In this document: piece after piece, positions 10,200-22,000 of the stretch | How the letters are laid out: every line of letters begins with the position of its first letter | Position numbering within the stretch: position 1 is the stretch's first letter | Assembly: GCA_963575745.1 (NCBI GenBank) | Contig: CAUYUJ010022054.1 | Span: forward strand, 65,231-129,230 | From: Prorocentrum cordatum | Taxonomy: Eukaryota; Sar; Dinophyceae; Prorocentrales; Prorocentraceae | Direction: 5' to 3' | DNA: 64,000 bases | The notes under the pieces: generated by a model | Told to the model about the DNA's origin: nothing | Seen by the model: the letters and a program-made list of their open reading frames with translations, nothing else | Databases searched by the model: none | Position numbers and translations under genes: made by a program

Positions 10200-13100
10200 C
10201 CGCGTTGGTTATCGCTGCCGTCGTCGCCTCGTTAAATTGTCTTCCCCCTCATCATCGTCATCCTCCATGGCCCATGGAGCCCCGTGGACCCCTTTGGAAC
10301 CCCTTGCGCAGAGCCTGCGGAAACCTCCTTGCTCCTTTCTTTCCCTCCTCCTACTCCTTTTTCGCTCCCTGCCATGCCTCTCTCCCTCCATTCTCCCTCA
10401 ATAACTTGCTGCGGCGGATTCTCTTTCTCTCTTGGCGCCTACCAAGTGCCGAACACATCGACCTCGTTCTGACGCACGCTTCTCTGCTAGGCGGCGGGCT
10501 GGTGCTCTGGAGCAGTTGGTTGAGGTTTCTCTTGATCGTCCCACACATTATGCGGTGGAGGCCAAAAAGGTTTCGGCCATTGACCCGTTTTTCTGTTCTT
10601 TTCCGTCGTGGTGTCATATTCACACTTCCGCTATGGTTGTCTCTGACCCCGAGTCTCTTGCAGAAGAGTGGATATACGACCACGCTGCCATTGCTAGCTC
10701 TTTTTTCTGCGCACCGACGGGGGAAACAAGCATCGGCCCATTCCCCAGGACATCTTCTTCTCGAGTGAGTTTAAAGTGCGGCTCGAAGCGATCGTACGTG
10801 CCGATCCCTCTCTTCATTCCCTTCTTCCTCCTGTGCGGCTTGATGTATATAAAGGCTACATACGCGAAGCTGCGCGCGAGGTCAGGGATATGCGGACTCA
10901 ACATTAACCTCAATCTGTCCGCTCTCAGTATCCACTTGCTCGTCATCTTGCACGGTGCTGTTTGCGTGACGATGTGTTGCTGGCTAAACGGATCATATCT
11001 TCAGACGTTCTTGCAGCAGCTACCTGTTCGTGTCTTGCGGCCACGTCATTCTCCCGCACCCTGAGTCGTTTCAACAATGGTCTACGGCAATGCACCGTCA
11101 AGATGCCGAATGGTGAGTTCAATAAGCACGGCCTAAACCTGATCATGCTTTTAATGCAGCTCGTGCTCGGCTACGTGTTTTTGAAGAGGCGGGCTCGATT
11201 GTGGGCCCCATTTGGAAGGCGGTTAACCCTTTCGCTCGCTTGTTGTCAACGACAGCTCGCTCTGTCACCAGCGCGTCCGAGAAGCTGGCTGGACTAGCTG
11301 ATTATCGGTGGCCCATTTCGGCTGCGAAGCCCTACGAACATGCGGCTGCTTTGCGTTATCTCGACCAGTTTGCTGGCTCTTTCGGCTTTTCGGCCACGCC
11401 GCCACATGCCTTCCGCATGCTTCGGCGGATCGCTCGACGTTCGGCTGTACCCCGCACTTCTCCTGGAATTGATGGTCTATTGTATGGCGAGTGGGCTGCA
11501 GAGAAGAATGGGTTGCTGGTCTTATGGGATCTTCTTTGCTGGACGATGGATTATGGATTTCTCAACCCGTGTTCACACCTCGACCTTTCCTACCCAAGGG
11601 TGTCGACCAAGATGATCCTGACCATTGCGGCGTCAGCCGCAGTCCTGACGAATTTCGCACACTTGGATTGCGCAGCGCTGTCGTCAAGTTATTAAGTGCG
11701 ACGCTGAACTTCGCGATCCAGGCGGCAGTGCAACGTGCTGCGCCCCGCTCACAACGAGGTTTCGCTGCAGGTCGCAATTTCTAGGTGAACGTTGTTGAAA
11801 TCGACGGATTTGCTCGCATGATGTCTGGCCCTCCCGACGATCTACAGCGAAAGCCTGCCATGATCATGCTGGACTTTCGTCCAGATTTCCCTTCTCCACA
11901 CCATCAGTGCATGCAATTCGTATTGGTTCGTCTTCGGTTGTCGAGGGGGTTTCTTGCCGCAACTCGGGCTTCGTATACGTCTGTCATGGCTATTTTTCGA
12001 CTTGGAGGGTCAATTGTCTTTTATTTGCACTCCAGTCTGGCATCATCCCAGGCTATGCGCTATCCGCGTGCGCCGACTACGCCCGTGGAGTGATGTACGC
12101 ATTCGTGCTGATGTATCGGCTTATCGCATCATGGCTCCTGCGAAGCTCCTCGCAGGCCTGGCATTCAATACTGGAAAGTGCGTGCTGATCCCCCTCTCGT
12201 CTGAATTTCACGACAGGCTGTTGGAGATGTTGAGGGCGTTTCTGGCGGCTGAGTTTCCGGAGTGGCGCGATTTCGTTATCGATGCCCGTGTTCTTTATTT
12301 GGGCGTGTTGCTTGGCCCCGGCGTTTCGCTAGTGTATGCTTGTTCCTCCACGTGGGGGAAGTTCTGTCAGCGTGTTCGATGCTTGGCTGAAGCGGGCGAC
12401 CGATCTTATATCCGGCGATCAATTTCAATGTTCGTGTTGTCCCCGTGCTCGGATATCGCGCCCTGTTCATCCCTGTACCAGTGCAGATGGGCAAGCAGAG
12501 TTTCCATTTGATTGCTGTCTTGTGCCAGTTCCCGTCCAGGTCGTTCCTGTCGCAGGACTTCTTCGCGTTGCACCCTTCGTCGGGCTCCTTACCTTCGATC
12601 GCCGCTGGCTTTCTCCACTGGTTGCCTGATTCGTTCTTCTTCTGATACGCTGACAGTCCATGTGCGTGTCTCGGCCTTCATGCGGCGCATCGTGGCGGAC
12701 ATGGGTGACACGCGATCGCTGTGGTCGACGCTCCCTGACAACTTGTACCCGAGCTTCTAGAATATGAGGTCGTTTGCTGAATGCTTTGCCGTCGCTGAAG
12801 TTGGGCGACGCATGTATCGTCATCATGCCGGCGATTCGTTGAAAGATGCCGTGGCTGCCGCACGAGCCGTTCCAGCTGGAGTCGTTGGCGTCCGCAATTT
12901 TCTGGCGTACGCACAGCTCACACATAATTTGTTTACCCCCTTGATGATTCCACGGTTCGAGTCAAAGTCGGGTCGATGGTGGCGTGGGCGCCGCGCAGAA
13001 TTGGCAGAGATTCCTTCGGACCGACTTCGTTCGCATCTTCGTCCTTGTCCTAAATCATGGGCCTTTTCGTTTCTTCGTTCTTCGTTCTATGTTTGGAGGG

Positions 13101-13395
13101 TAACTGACAAGCTCCCGAATCGCGCACCCTCGGGGGCAGTTTCGGTGTCTTTTTGGACTGTTGGGACAAAACGATCGCACTATGCGGAATGCCCGGTGCT
13201 CGATCTGGCTTATACCACAGCGACTGGTGAGTACCTCCCCACCGACGCTTTGGAGCGTCGGGGTTTGAAAGGAATGAACGAGGCCAGCTTGAAGTTTATG
13301 TTCGTTCCATGTGCTGCTTATCGCCAGATGTGCTTCGTGAGCTCGTCGGCGGCACACGCGGTGCGTGATGTGGTGGCTGCAGGTCTCCGCTCTTG
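10200..13395 (+). pseudogene. Decayed dinoflagellate-type reverse transcriptase
   Basis: No frame is open across it, but coding segments follow in order in changing frames: PGIDGLLYGEW (~11463, RT fingers), FLPKG, RTLGLRSAVVKLLSATLN and SQRGFAAGRNF (11580-11783), NVVEID after an in-frame stop, AMIMLDFRPDFPS (motif A region, ~11865), GIIPGYALSACAD (motif B position, ~12045), GLAFNTGKCVLIPLS (~12160) and YLGVLLGPGV (~12295), then a C-terminal half ending in HYAECPVL (~13180) and RS-stop at 13395. This pattern matches the RT family common in dinoflagellate genomes, different from LINE-A and LINE-B. The motif C Asp pair is not recognisable. GC content is visibly lower than in the neighbouring coding sequence, as expected of an old copy. 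Confidence 0.75.
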
Positions 13396-13800
13396 ATTGC
13401 CTTGCCAAGTCCCACCCTGACCTTGATCGACCGCCTGAGTTTGCATATCGGCACCGGCGTGACGGGCGGTAGGCTGCGTTCCCTCCGACGCTCGATCCCT
13501 CCCTTCTCGCTCCGTCCCCTCCGCCTCCGCCCTGCTCTTTCCCTGCGCCTCTTCCTCCCCCTCCCTTTCCCCGTCGCTCTCCTTCCTTACCCCTCCTGCC
13601 TCCCTCCCCTCCCTTCCCTGCCTGCTCGTCTTCCTCTTGTCCCATGCCCGGGCAGGCCGGGATTATCCTCACGATCATCTTCGGTTTCTACTACACTTTC
13701 TTCGGTGACGTGGAGGAATTGTTCGACAGCTGGAGCTCCGGGCTGGGGCCAAAGACGAAGAGGAGAGTGGGGGGGAGAGAGGAGGAAAAGCAGGATCATG
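13396..13800. other. CT-rich spacer, no gene seen
   Basis: Pyrimidine-rich sequence (CCCTCC/CTTCCC) then ~150 bp of mixed sequence. No coding signal or repeat family recognised. Confidence 0.5.
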
Positions 13801-13802
13801 GG

Positions 13803-14240
<438 letters not shown>

Positions 14241-14288
14241 GAGGTAAATGGGCTAAGTGCAAACCGGCAGGAGAGTCGCGAGACAAAA

Positions 14289-14341
14289 GAGCGGGCCTCA
14301 AGGTGGCGGAAAAAAACCCTCCGCCACCTGAGAGCCCGCTC
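14289..14341. repeat. Strong hairpin next to the microsatellite
   Basis: Arms of 21 nt (14289-14309 and 14321-14341) with about 17 pairs, built on GAGCGGGC/GCCCGCTC and AGGTGGCGG/CCGCCACCT, around an A-rich loop. It could be a short inverted-repeat element; no terminator role is implied in a eukaryote. Confidence 0.65.
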
Positions 14342-14458
14342 GATCAGTACGGCCTCAGGTCGAGCAGAGCACGATGGGGTGCCCGCGACCGGGGGCATCG
14401 CCTCACCGCACTTGCAGAAGAGGCCCGCGCCCGAGTCTTACTTCAGCTGCTCGGACTT

Positions 14459-14930
14459 TCACTTGTGGATGCCGTCCGCGGTGATGTCGAAGACGAGGCC
14501 CTGTACCAAGGCCTTCTCATGGGCCTGCTCTGCATCCGCCAGCAGAGTCTGGAGGTCGAGGACCCTCTTCGCCGTGCCTCCCCCCCAACCCGGAATTCGG
14601 GTCTTCGGGTTGGGTTGGGGTGGTCTGGTAGGTAGTCGCACCATCACGGCCGAGGTGGCGTCCTCGCTGCCTAGCTCCCTCAGCGGCCCGGGCCTGCACT
14701 CCGCGCAGCTCTGCTGCTCCTCCTGCCGCTCTCGTCGGCCTCGACGGTCGGGGGCGGACGGCCTCTGCCAGCGGCCGCGTCACGCCGCCGACCTCCTGGG
14801 TGGCAGCCTTCAGGGCGTCCAGCGTCTCCTCCAACTCCTGCAGTCCTGGCTCCTGCTCCACGGGCGCGCCAGCCAGCCACGCGCAGAGGGGGGGTAGGGG
14901 GGAGGGGGAGCGGTGGCGTGTCAGAAGCAC
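14459..14930 (-). pseudogene. Two exon-like segments of an unidentified coiled-coil protein (3' end)
   Basis: Upstream segment (about 14880-14760, minus) reads EPGLQELEETLDALKAATQE then VGGVTRPLAEAV; downstream segment (about 14585-14459) reads AKRVLDLQTLLADAEQAHEK then ALVQGLVFDITADGIHK and a TGA stop. Both have strong third-position GC and heptad-like Leu/Ala spacing, and lie in different frames, so an intron of ~170 nt or an indel separates them. The 5' end would lie above 14930, where inverted repeats intervene. I do not recognise the family; it may be a truncated gene. Confidence 0.45.
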
Positions 14931-15006
14931 CCCTGCTCCTCTTAGACGGCGCGGGCCTCGTCCGTATGTGTAGGGCCCGCGCCTTCTCAGAAGCAGGGGT
15001 GCTTCT
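14923..15006. repeat. Hairpin element of ~84 bp
   Basis: AGAAGCACCCCTGCT at 14923 pairs with its complement AGCAGGGGTGCTTCT at the right end, and pairing resumes inside with GGCGCGGGCC/GGGCCCGCGCC. A related single-arm sequence (GTGCCTTCTAAGAAGCAG) is at about 45839-45856. Confidence 0.65.
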
Positions 15007-15049
15007 AGAAGCCTTCCCCCCTCCCCCTGCCCCCTTGTTCAGGAGGGAA

Positions 15050-15210
15050 GGGAACACACAGACATAATTCATCGTCGACTCCCAGGAAAATGTGGGAAAC
15101 TATGGGGTCTGGGGGGGGAGACAAGAGCCCAGAACATCTGGGGAAACCAACTGGAGAATCCTGGGATCTGTGTGCATCTCTTCTGTGTGTCCCTGGGTTC
15201 CTCCTCCTCC
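15050..15210 (+). repeat. Dispersed repeats shared with 16725 and 18105
   Basis: AACACACAGACATAATTCAT and the next ~25 bp match 16725-16765. The following block (TATGGGG, GGGGGGGAGACA, GGGGAAA, TGGAGA-TCCTG, TGTGTGTCCC) matches 18105-18215 in the same order. All copies are diverged and non-coding. Confidence 0.55.
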
Positions 15211-15399
15211 TCCTCCTCCTCCTCCTCGAAACGTCGGATCTCTGTGGGCGCGCCCGGCCTTGCACTCCAAGGGGGTCGCCCGGGCTCGCGCACGGGAGCC
15301 CTCGCTGCTGCCCCGGCCTCGGCGCCTCGTGGGCCACGCACCCCCTGCGCTCTGCCTCGGCCTCCACCCCGCTGGTTTCGGGTCGGGCGTGCCCCTCTA

Positions 15400-15594
15400 T
15401 CGGGCCGGGCGAAAGGGGGGGATTGGGAAAGGGGAGGTTGCGAAATCTGCTGCATGCAGCTGGTTTCGGCCTCACCGAGGGGCCCATTCCTCGATGCATA
15501 GCCGCCTCCGGCGCCAGGAGGCGCCGGGAAAATCAGCCACGTGAGCTGATTCTCACCCCCCCCCTTTGCTATCCCCCCCTTTCGCCCGACCCGA
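15400..15594 (+). mobile_element. Inverted-repeat element R1, copy 2, nested in R2
   Basis: Ends TCGGGCCGGGCGAAAGG and the complement CCTTTCGCCCGACCCGA, 195 bp, with CTGCATGCAG and GGCGCC hairpins inside as in copy 1. The 5-bp duplication CTCTA fixes the boundaries. Confidence 0.85.
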
Positions 15595-15641
15595 CTCTAC
15601 AGAGGGATTACCCAGACAGACAAAACAGTTAATCTAGGGGC

Positions 15642-15732
<91 letters not shown>

Positions 15733-15845
15733 ATATTTTTTTTTAAATTTTTGTTTATTTGTCTATTTATTTATTTATTCATTTATTTATTATTATTATT
15801 ATTGTTATTGTTATTGTTAGTATTATTATTATTATTTATATATTA
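15642..15845. repeat. Poly-T run and TTA/TAT microsatellite
   Basis: About 84 T, then A/T-rich sequence and TTAT/TTA repeats. On the minus strand this is a poly-A tract, possibly a retroposed tail within R2. Confidence 0.9.
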
Positions 15846-15907
15846 CAAAAAAAGTACAAACACTGTCGTCGCCCAAACTCCGCCTGTAGGAGGAGGACGC
15901 GCCCGAC

Positions 15908-16781
15908 TCAGCCATTGGTCGGCAGCTTCTTCACGCCGCCGCCGAGGCCGCTGTGCCGAAGCAGACTTGCGGGGGACTCGCCATGTGCGCGGGAAGGTCG
16001 CGTCATCTCACCGTGACGGCCAGCCTCCCCCTGCAGGCGGAAGTGGGGCCGCGCGAGCTCCTCCCTCTCAGCGACCTCCTCGCCGATCTCCTTACCGACG
16101 GTGACGACGACGACGACGATGACGACTCATACGACGGACGTAGAAGGACGAACGACTGCCGACGACCTACCACCCCAGAGCTCCGATTTTTTTTGATTTT
16201 TCGATATGGGGTCGCCGGAGCTCTGGACCACCTACCCCGGTACCGATTTTTCGCCTCTCGTGCTTTTACGACGGTCCCAGGGCACGGCAAGGACCCCCAG
16301 GCTCCGAACATTGCACAATTCACATTGTCTTGATTCTTCAGGGTGTTGCAGGTCTGGGACCGACGACGGACGACCGACCGCGGCGGCGGATGACTACAGT
16401 GGAGACCCATCCCAAGAAACACCCTGCTTGCCTCAAGGGTGCTCTTGGTTTCTTGGGTTTCGATGGTTTTGCGATGCAGAGCGAGCGCGGCGTTCCCACA
16501 CCAACAGTGAATGGACGTCCTGGGGTCCCAGGGTTGGGTTTCTTGTGGAAGGTTTCTTGTGCATCGGCCCCCACTGCATCGGACTGCAGGCCAGCGTCGG
16601 TGAGCACCTCGACTCCAGTGCGGACGGCCGCCGCTACCGCAGCCGCCACGACCCGGCGGCTGCCACCACTAGCAGCAGCGCCAGCCGCCGTCGACTGCGC
16701 GAGCGGGCCAGTGTCAGGAGGAAAAGAAACACACAGGCACAATTAATCTTCGATTCCCCAGAAAATCGGAGGTTGGGGGGT
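15908..16781. other. GC-rich region without recognisable gene
   Basis: Short frames on both strands (for example 16330-16746 plus) show Ala/Thr/Pro-rich translations without family resemblance. (GAC)n lies at 16103-16125. The end (16725-16765) is the dispersed repeat also found at 15050. Confidence 0.4.
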
Positions 16782-16895
16782 GAGATCGAAGTGGAACGGA
16801 GAGCCCCCCTACCGGGAAATCGATTTCGGTTTCGTGTTCGTGCGTGCCGTGCGTGCGGGCGAGGCGAAGCTGCGTGGGCGGGCGAGAGGAAAGTC
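16782..16895 (+). repeat. Dispersed repeat R3, copy a
   Basis: Begins GTGAGATCGAAGTGGAACGG, contains GGGAAATCGATTTCGGTTTC and ends GGCGAGGCGAAGCTGCGT. Further copies: 17451-17545 and 52018-52137 (plus); 53820-53945, 57200-57315 and 60566-60681 (minus). It always sits beside microsatellite or 12-bp satellite arrays. Confidence 0.85.
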
Positions 16896-16898
16896 TCC

Positions 16899-17092
16899 TG
16901 TGGCTGAGGCGCGGCCGGACCAAATGATTCTCCACCGGGGCGCGGGGCCGCGCGGTGTCCCGCCGGTGTCCCGGTGGTGTCCTCTGTGGCTGAGGCGCGG
17001 CCGCACCAAATGATTCTCCACCGGGGCGCGGGGCCGCGCGGTGTCCCGCCGGTGTCCCGGTGGTGTCCCGTCGGTGTCCCGTCGGTGTCCCG

Positions 17093-17096
<4 letters not shown>
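16899..17096 (+). repeat. 83-bp tandem duplication ending in a 12-bp GTGTCCCG satellite
   Basis: Two copies of a unit with CTGTGGCTGAGGCGCGGCCG, CCAAATGATTCTCCACCGGG and GCGCGGTGTCCCGCCGGTG; the end runs into GTGTCCCGTCGG repeats, the 12-bp motif found again inside the tandem array at 53-64 kb. Confidence 0.85.
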
Positions 17097-17405
<309 letters not shown>

Positions 17406-17450
17406 TGATGATGACGACGTCGATTGTGAGATCGATTGTGATTGGAGATT

Positions 17451-17545
17451 GGGGGGTGAGATCGAAGTGGAACGGAGAGCCCCCCTACCGGGAAATCGAT
17501 TTCGGTTTCGTGTTCGTGCGTGCCGTGCGTGCGGGCGAGGCCCCG
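17451..17545 (+). repeat. Dispersed repeat R3, copy b
   Basis: Same as copy a for its first ~85 bp. Just before it, GATTGTGAGATCGATTGTGA shows the 12-bp GTGAGATCGAT motif that makes up the large satellite at 53-64 kb. Confidence 0.85.
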
Positions 17546-17627
17546 TGCACCCACCAGTACAGGCTAGGCTTTGCCAGCCGCTCTCTCCGAGCGCGCCCCG
17601 TTCCTTCGGGCGGCCGCGCGGGCTCGC

Positions 17628-17905
17628 CGCCGCGGCTGGAAGCGAATCGAAAAACTGGGGCGTCTGGGCCCCTGGAGTTCGGCCGTCTACATAAAAAGGG
17701 ATACGCCGACAGGACGCCAGCGCGGGCCCCTGGGAGGGGTTCCGGTTCCGTTTTGAGGTTGGCGCCGAGGTTCGGTCGAGGTTTCCTGGCCCTCGGAGGC
17801 CCTGCTCGCCGCCGCGGCTGGAAGCGAATCGAAAAACTGGTGCGTTTCGGCCCCTGGAGTTGGGCCGTCGACATAAAAAGGGATACGCCGACAGGACGCC
17901 GCCGC
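17628..17905 (+). repeat. Direct repeat pair, 182-bp spacing
   Basis: Two ~95-bp copies (from ~17628 and ~17810) with GCCGCCGCGGCTGGAAGCGA, ATCGAAAAACTGG and ACATAAAAAGGGATACGCCG. Non-coding as far as I can see. Confidence 0.8.
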
Positions 17906-18173
17906 CGTCGCTGTCGCAGCAGTTCTCATCATTTGCATGTGCACCATGTGCAACCCGACAAAGGCAGGGAGAGGAGCCTCAGCAGGCCTCCGAGAAAAAA
18001 ATCTCCACTGGCATCGCCAGGAAAACAATCACAACTGTTGCCGATTGCTCGGCCCCTCCACCCCCCCCAACCTCCTTATCACCCGCAGGGTGGTCGTATA
18101 GGTATGGGGAAATATGGGAAGTGGGGGGGAAGACAGAAACCCCCCAAAATAGGGGAAAAGATGGAGACTCCTG

Positions 18174-18281
18174 TTATTTTTGTGTATTTATTTGTGTGTC
18201 CCAGGGCCCCTTCACAGTGGCCGCCAGCAGCGCGCGCTCATCCCCTCGCAGGCGCCGGACCGCAGCCACAGCCTGGGCCAT
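18174..18281 (-). pseudogene. 5' fragment of an SL-headed retroposed mRNA, truncated
   Basis: Downstream of the SL relic at 18374-18395, after ~90 nt of leader, an ATG at 18281 opens a 35-codon frame: MAQAVAAVRRLRGDERALLA, ATVKGPWDTQINTQK, stop. The first ~25 residues look coding. The rest lies in the dispersed repeat shared with 15085-15210, so the message is cut there. The source gene is not recognised. Confidence 0.4.
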
Positions 18282-18373
18282 CGCGGCGCGCGTCAAGGAC
18301 AGAGCCGCTTCCCCCAGAGAAGGCGAGACCCAAGGACCCCCAAACGCTGCGCCCGCCTGGCGCCCAAGGCAGG

Positions 18374-18395
18374 CTTGAGCCAGCATGGCTACGGA
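18374..18395 (-). other. Relic spliced leader, 2 mismatches
   Basis: On the minus strand it reads TCCGTAGCCATGCTGGCTCA then AG; the SL has TTTT where this has TGCT. (TCC)n lies directly 5' of it, as at LINE-A and LINE-B. Confidence 0.82.
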
Positions 18396-18600
18396 GGAGG
18401 AGGAGGAGGAGGACGATGAGGAATCGGTGGAGGAATACGAGGGAAGAGAGCGGAGGAGGAGGGAGGAGTGATGAGGAGGACGAGGAGGAGGAGGAGGAGG
18501 AGGAGGAGGAGGAGGAGGAGGAGGAGGAGAAGCAGGAGGAGGAGGAGGAAGAGGAGGAGGAGAAGCAGGAGGAGGAGTATTTAGTACTCCGCGGCCCGCA
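18396..18600 (+). repeat. (AGG)n microsatellite = (TCC)n on the minus strand
   Basis: AGG repeat with GAA and GCA variants, between the SL relic at 18374 and the 3' end of LINE-B. Confidence 0.9.
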
Positions 18601-18696
18601 GCCTCCCTCCGCCGCAGCACAGAAGCCCTGAGGAGGAGCAAGACAAGGGGAAGGAGAAGGAGGGGAGGACGGCCGGCCGCACTCATGCGGCAGCCA

Positions 18697-18930
18697 CCTG
18701 GGGTCCCAAGAGGGGCCACCCCCAGGAATAACGCCTCGACGATGCGGACGAGCATGCCGAAGCAGTCCTCGAAAGAAAAGGCGCCCGAAGGCGCACTGGG
18801 GTCCCAGGAGGGGCCACCCCCAGGAATAGAAGCGCCTCGACGATGCTGACGAGCATGTCGAAGCGGACCTCGAAAGAAAAGGCGCCCGCAGGCACACTCA
18901 CCTGGGGTCTCGAGAGGAGCCACCCCCAGG
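18697..18930 (-). repeat. Three hairpin units in the LINE-B 3' region
   Basis: 30-nt units at 18697-18726, 18795-18824 and 18901-18930 with arms CCTGGGG/CCCCAGG (the middle unit starts ACTGGGG) and an inner CCC-(loop)-GGG. Between units lies a repeated spacer with CGCCTCGACGATGC and TCGAAAGAAAAGGCGCCCG. The same hairpin, with different but still complementary arm bases, occurs nine times at 25012-25611. Confidence 0.85.
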
Positions 18931-19073
18931 AATACCAGCGCCTCGAAAACGTCGAGCGAAGCCAAAGGCGACCACAACGCCATGAAGAGGCTACTGTAGG
19001 ACTTATACCATGATACACATAGACGCCCAAGACCAGAGGCCTCAAAAAGAAATGAAAAGTCAGCACGACGAAA

Positions 19074-22000
19074 TTAGGTGCCGATATGCTCGGGCTGCTT
19101 GCTGCAAAATGCCACACGCCCCTTCGGTAGAATGCCTCGGGCCAGCTTGCCCAAGTTCTGATGTCCGTAGTGGCCCAGCTGACCAGAACACACATTCGCC
19201 AACCTGCGCAGGAAATGCTTGCCGACACAACCGCAGCGCAAACAGGCATGGATCTGCAGGTCCTTGAAATAACCCAAGAGGTGGGACTCATGAATCGGAA
19301 CTCCTTGTACGTGAACACCAACATCGCCCACTCTCTGAATGTGGCCCTTGAGAACACCCCCCAAACAGGGCGTCTCCAAGAACCTTTCCAGCTTGCGACC
19401 ACTCGCGCTGCAACCACAAGCCGAACAATGAAAGGATGTGCCCATGCCAGTGAAGACCTGGTGCTCGGACAACTTGACACGACGACTGAACTTTTTCGCC
19501 ATGGACCTCGTCGGACGGAAACGTTTGGGCTCCGCCTCCGCCGCTGCCAGAAAAGCCTTGGCCAGGTGTTTGCGGACAGCACGACCGATTGCTTCCGCAT
19601 GCTCCAGAGACGCTGCAACTGAACTATGAACAGCCACCACATTTGCCCAGTAACCAGCCGCTTCATCCGCTAAGGCGTTAGCTAGGTAGTGTTCGATCTG
19701 CGTCCCAGCTTGGATGGCCACCTCGACAGACATGTGGCTCTCGATCTTGACGACGCTGAGCATAGATGGGTACTGTGCCACCACGTCCTTGACCTGCAGC
19801 CAAAGGTCCAGGTTCGTAGTCGGAAGCCGCCCTTGCGAAAGTTTGCGGAGCCCATTGACCACGTACCCCGAGTCCGTGACGAAGGTGATAGGGACCCCTA
19901 AGTTGAGCAAATCTTCAGCGGCCCTGAGCAAAGCCGTCGTCTCACCACGGTTGATGGTCTGCTTCTTGGGGATACCACCGCCTCGGGAGAACAAAAGCTG
20001 GACGTCTAGGTCGGTGTCGGAGGTCACCTTGATGACTTGATATGACCAGCCAATACGCCGCAACCTAGCATCTGCTGAGTGAAGCCCTCCTGAAGCATCA
20101 CCACCAACCAAGAGATGATCGAGATCCTTGAGATCATCCTTATGGCCGATGACCTCATCATACGGGTTGTCTGTCGGCTCGTCCACCTCGGTCCAAGGAG
20201 CAGGCAATAAGCCCCTCAACCACAGGCAGGGAAGGTTTTCGTAGTCATGGTGGGCCCTGTTACGCAAGTTTGTAGAGTCCGACGAGAACACCTCATTGCA
20301 AGAACACGACCAACTACGATGCAAATCGGTCTCTTCCAATCCACACTTGCAACGCTGACAATCGGTGGTGTCCAAATTGCTGCTGCTCAGGGTCGAGATC
20401 CTGCTGCGTGTCCACGAAGCTCCCGTCATGACAGTCTCGATAGCGCCTGCCATCTCGTGCTCGCCCTTCTTCTTCAAAGATGTGAGGTGACGTCGAGCTT
20501 CGCAAACGTCAGCTCCCTCTTCTAGACCTTTGCCATTCCAATGCCGCGAAGCCTTATCCCAAAGCATACGGTCGATCGTATCAGAGATGGCATCTTTGAG
20601 GGCACTCATATCTTGGGGGCCTTGACCGATGATGTGGTCTGGGGCCATAAACCTTTCTCCAAGATCGGAAATCCATGCCCAAGGCCCCACAGGATCCCAA
20701 CCGATGTCTAAGAGCGTGGCTATAGTTGCAGATACCACTCCAGTGATGCCTCTCCATCTGTCCTTCAGATCCCTGCTGTCAATCCGCCTTCGTGCCGTCC
20801 TCCAGGTACGACGTGCCAACTCTAGGTCGAAGCCTGGTTTGAAGATAATGGACATCCAAGATTCCACCAGCCTGTGCACGATCTGGTACTGAGGGTCCTT
20901 GCGGCCGACACGAAGTTGTAAAAGAGTGGTAAGGCAACGACCTGGCCATTTCTTTGCCAGGGTCTGTCCCAGAGCTTTCCTCCAGCCGTTGATGACCGAC
21001 GGAGCCGCTCCAAAGACTTTGTCCGAGTAGTCAGCCATCGGAAGAACACCCATCATGGCCAACTTTGCGCCGATCTTCTTGCGAACAGCACCTTGAGCAA
21101 ACCGCTTGACTCGAGTGAAACGCTGCTGAGCACCTCTTCGCCGCTGAGCCTGCTTCGGACGCCGAAAACCAACCGTACCTCGTTCGATGCCCAAGTCGGT
21201 GGCGACACTCTCGATCTTGACCTCGAAGCCCTCCTTGGCGAATCCTCGTTTCAACTCCTTGCCTAGCCCAGCATTGTTGGTGACAATCGTCGACTTTGCC
21301 GATATCACCAAACCTGCCTCAGAGCAACCTTTTGCAAAAGTCAAACCAGCTTGCAAGGCTAATCCGAGAACTCTTTTGTATCTGCCTTCCACTCTTTGAG
21401 AAACGTCATCCACCCAAGACCTGACCGTAACACCAGGAGGCCCCTGCGCCACTCTGTCCAAGATGTTGTGCAAAGAACAGCGAGAGAAATCCACTGCGCC
21501 GCCAAGTCCAGCTATCATGCTCTGCTCGGGTATGATGGTATCAGAATAATAACCACTGTCACGGAGGAAACGCACTCCCATGTGTAAAATCATCTCCAAT
21601 GCCAAGATGCACGGTGGCAAATCGTGCTCCATACCAGTCTCCAGTAAGAGCTGCCACTTGAGAGCGTCGTAAAACCCCTCAATGTCCCACAGCACGCTGG
21701 CCTGCACCCAATCTTTAATCGTGGTGAGCGCGACCGTCTCGTCCAGGTAGCTGCGAGCTAAGGCCTCGCGCAAGGCTGAGGAACCTGCCACTGCTGCATC
21801 CCAATGCCCAGCCTTTGCCTTAGTCCAGCTGGCACGGTACTCGCCTCGACAACTCGACCAGAGCCTCGCCAAGGTCGATAATATACCAATGGCCCTGTCG
21901 TCACCGCTCGGCTTGCGTAGAAGAGTGACCAGAACCACCGTAAGTTGCCAAGGCCATGCCACTGACTGTTCGATAAGTTGAAAAAGTTGGACCAGCTCCT

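Larger units (their letters stand above)
15382..15907. mobile_element. Inverted-repeat element R2, copy 1, split by a nested R1
   Basis: The left end GTCGGGCGTGCCCCTCTA and the right end CCGCCTGTAGGAGGAGGACG then CGCCCGAC match the ends of the two uninterrupted R2 copies (31402-31556, 47141-47297). An R1 element (15400-15594) sits in the left end and duplicated CTCTA on both sides (15395-15399 and 15595-15599). The rest of the interior is a poly-T run and TTA/TAT-rich sequence, much longer than in the other copies. Confidence 0.78.
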
